Assembly: GCA_018335615.1 (NCBI GenBank) | Contig: JAGXRS010000413.1 | Location: forward strand, 1 to 6,608 | Length of the DNA stretch: 6,608 nucleotides | From: Hydrogenophaga sp. | GTDB taxonomy: Bacteria > Pseudomonadota > Gammaproteobacteria > Burkholderiales > Burkholderiaceae_C | Reading direction: 5' to 3' | Part shown: positions 6,299-6,608 of the stretch, piece by piece | Numbering within the stretch: the first letter of the stretch is position 1 | How the letters are laid out: each line of letters opens with the position of its first letter | Position numbers and translations under genes: made by a program | Notes under the pieces: model-generated | Database searches by the model: none | What the model was told of the DNA's origin: nothing | What the model saw: the letters and a program-made list of their open reading frames with translations, nothing else

Positions 6299-6307
6299 GC
6301 ACACCGT
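6273..6307 (-). terminator. Hairpin plus T-tract: intrinsic terminator for leftward transcription
   Basis: ACGGTGT (6278-6284) pairs with ACACCGT (6301-6307). After a one-base mismatch on each side, CTC (6286-6288) pairs with GAG (6297-6299). Six A's at 6273-6278 run into the left arm, so on the minus strand the hairpin is followed at once by TTTTTT, the layout of a rho-independent terminator. On the + strand the stem is followed by CCTGATGG, so it should not stop rpsA-bound transcription. The structure spans the aroA::cmk stop codon (6296-6298). Confidence 0.5.
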
Positions 6308-6489
6308 CCTGATGGCCCAGACGGCACCGCCGGGCGTTCCCAGCCCGCAGGCCCGATGGTTCTTTCACTTAACCCCGCGGTGTCTCGCACCGCAATGTCA
6401 ACACCACCCATCCGTCGATTTCCGTGCGTTGTGCATGCGCCTGCATGTGTGGTCGCGCCCCGATGGGCTGAGTGGTTTTAGGAAATTCA
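6299..6489 (+). other. Intergenic leader region before rpsA
   Basis: These 191 nt hold no supported gene. They contain a 5-bp hairpin CGGGC/GCCCG (6331-6347), a 6-bp hairpin GCGGTG/CACCGC with a 5-nt loop (6377-6393), and two TGCATG direct repeats exactly 10 bp apart (6432-6437 and 6442-6447). I find no convincing -35/-10 pair. In gammaproteobacteria S1 represses its own translation through a structured rpsA leader. Whether this leader acts the same way cannot be told from the sequence. Confidence 0.4.
6480..6484 (+). promoter_or_regulatory. Shine-Dalgarno site of rpsA
   Basis: AGGAA ends 5 nt before the rpsA ATG at 6490. It is the clearest ribosome binding site in the window, in contrast to the weak or absent sites of serC, pheA and aroA::cmk. 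Confidence 0.7.
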
Positions 6490-6608
6490 ATGTCTGAATC
6501 TTTTGCCGCCCTTTTCGAAGAATCCCTGAAACGCGCTGAAATGCGCTCGGGCGAAGTCATCACCGCTGAAGTCGTTCGCATCGAACACAGCCACGTGGTG
6601 GTCAACGC
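6490..6608 (+). CDS. rpsA: 30S ribosomal protein S1, N-terminal fragment (3' end outside window)
   Basis: S1 is the large RNA-binding protein of the 30S subunit that captures and unfolds mRNA for initiation. Only 39 complete codons are present. The product begins MSESFAALFEESLKRAEMR, nearly the same as the E. coli S1 start (MTESFAQLFEESLK). It continues as GEVITAEVVRIEHSHVVVN, the opening strands of the first S1 (OB-fold) repeat. The start is fixed by this match and by the AGGAA site upstream. Codons such as TCT, TTT and CTT appear early, unlike the C/G-ending codons upstream, which is common in highly expressed ribosomal protein genes. The position after cmk is the ancestral proteobacterial order. 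The fragment is too short to count S1 repeats. Confidence 0.96.
   Translation, partial: MSESFAALFEESLKRAEMRSGEVITAEVVRIEHSHVVVN

Noticed and set aside
6312..6497. A 61-codon frame in the cmk-rpsA gap
   Set aside because: It overlaps the rpsA ribosome site and start, shows no recognisable motif and starts without a ribosome binding site.

Overview
The window is GC-rich chromosomal DNA with every supported gene on the + strand. It carries a conserved housekeeping cluster: gyrA (3' end) - serC - pheA - tyrA - aroA::cmk - rpsA (5' end). This is the aromatic 'supraoperon' arrangement familiar from beta- and gammaproteobacteria. Protein similarity recalled from memory, strong G/C at third codon positions and the in-frame AroA::Cmk fusion suggest a betaproteobacterium of the order Burkholderiales, most likely family Comamonadaceae (Hydrogenophaga/Acidovorax-like). 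The family assignment is an inference and was not checked against a database.

Layout. 1-963 is the last 320 residues of DNA gyrase subunit A (C-terminal DNA-wrapping beta-pinwheel and acidic tail). 964-1050 is a short gap full of inverted repeats, including two mutually exclusive hairpins. 1051-2157 is serC (phosphoserine aminotransferase). It is followed after only 3 nt by pheA (2161-3258; chorismate mutase, prephenate dehydratase and ACT domains). An 84-nt gap leads to tyrA (3343-4221; prephenate/arogenate dehydrogenase), and 34 nt later comes a 680-codon ORF (4256-6298) that joins EPSP synthase (AroA) to cytidylate kinase (Cmk) almost without linker. 6299-6489 is a leader region with small hairpins, and 6490-6608 is the start of rpsA (ribosomal protein S1).

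How the genes work together. AroA makes the chorismate precursor EPSP. PheA and TyrA compete for chorismate-derived prephenate to make Phe and Tyr. SerC supplies phosphoserine (serine) and, in many bacteria, also acts in pyridoxal phosphate synthesis. Cmk recycles CMP/dCMP, gyrase controls supercoiling, and S1 loads mRNA on the ribosome. The cluster therefore ties amino-acid supply to growth functions. The hisC-like aminotransferase found between pheA and tyrA in related supraoperons is absent here.

There are no tRNA or rRNA genes, CRISPR arrays, insertion sequences, phage genes or transfer signs, and I see no evidence of a new biological system. The points most worth a second look are: the AroA::Cmk fusion and the GC hairpin at its junction; a Glu-to-Val change at a catalytic position of the chorismate mutase domain; an NADP-type cofactor loop in TyrA; an AT-rich promoter-like tract inside the cmk part; and a hairpin plus T-tract that reads as a terminator on the minus strand at the end of aroA::cmk.
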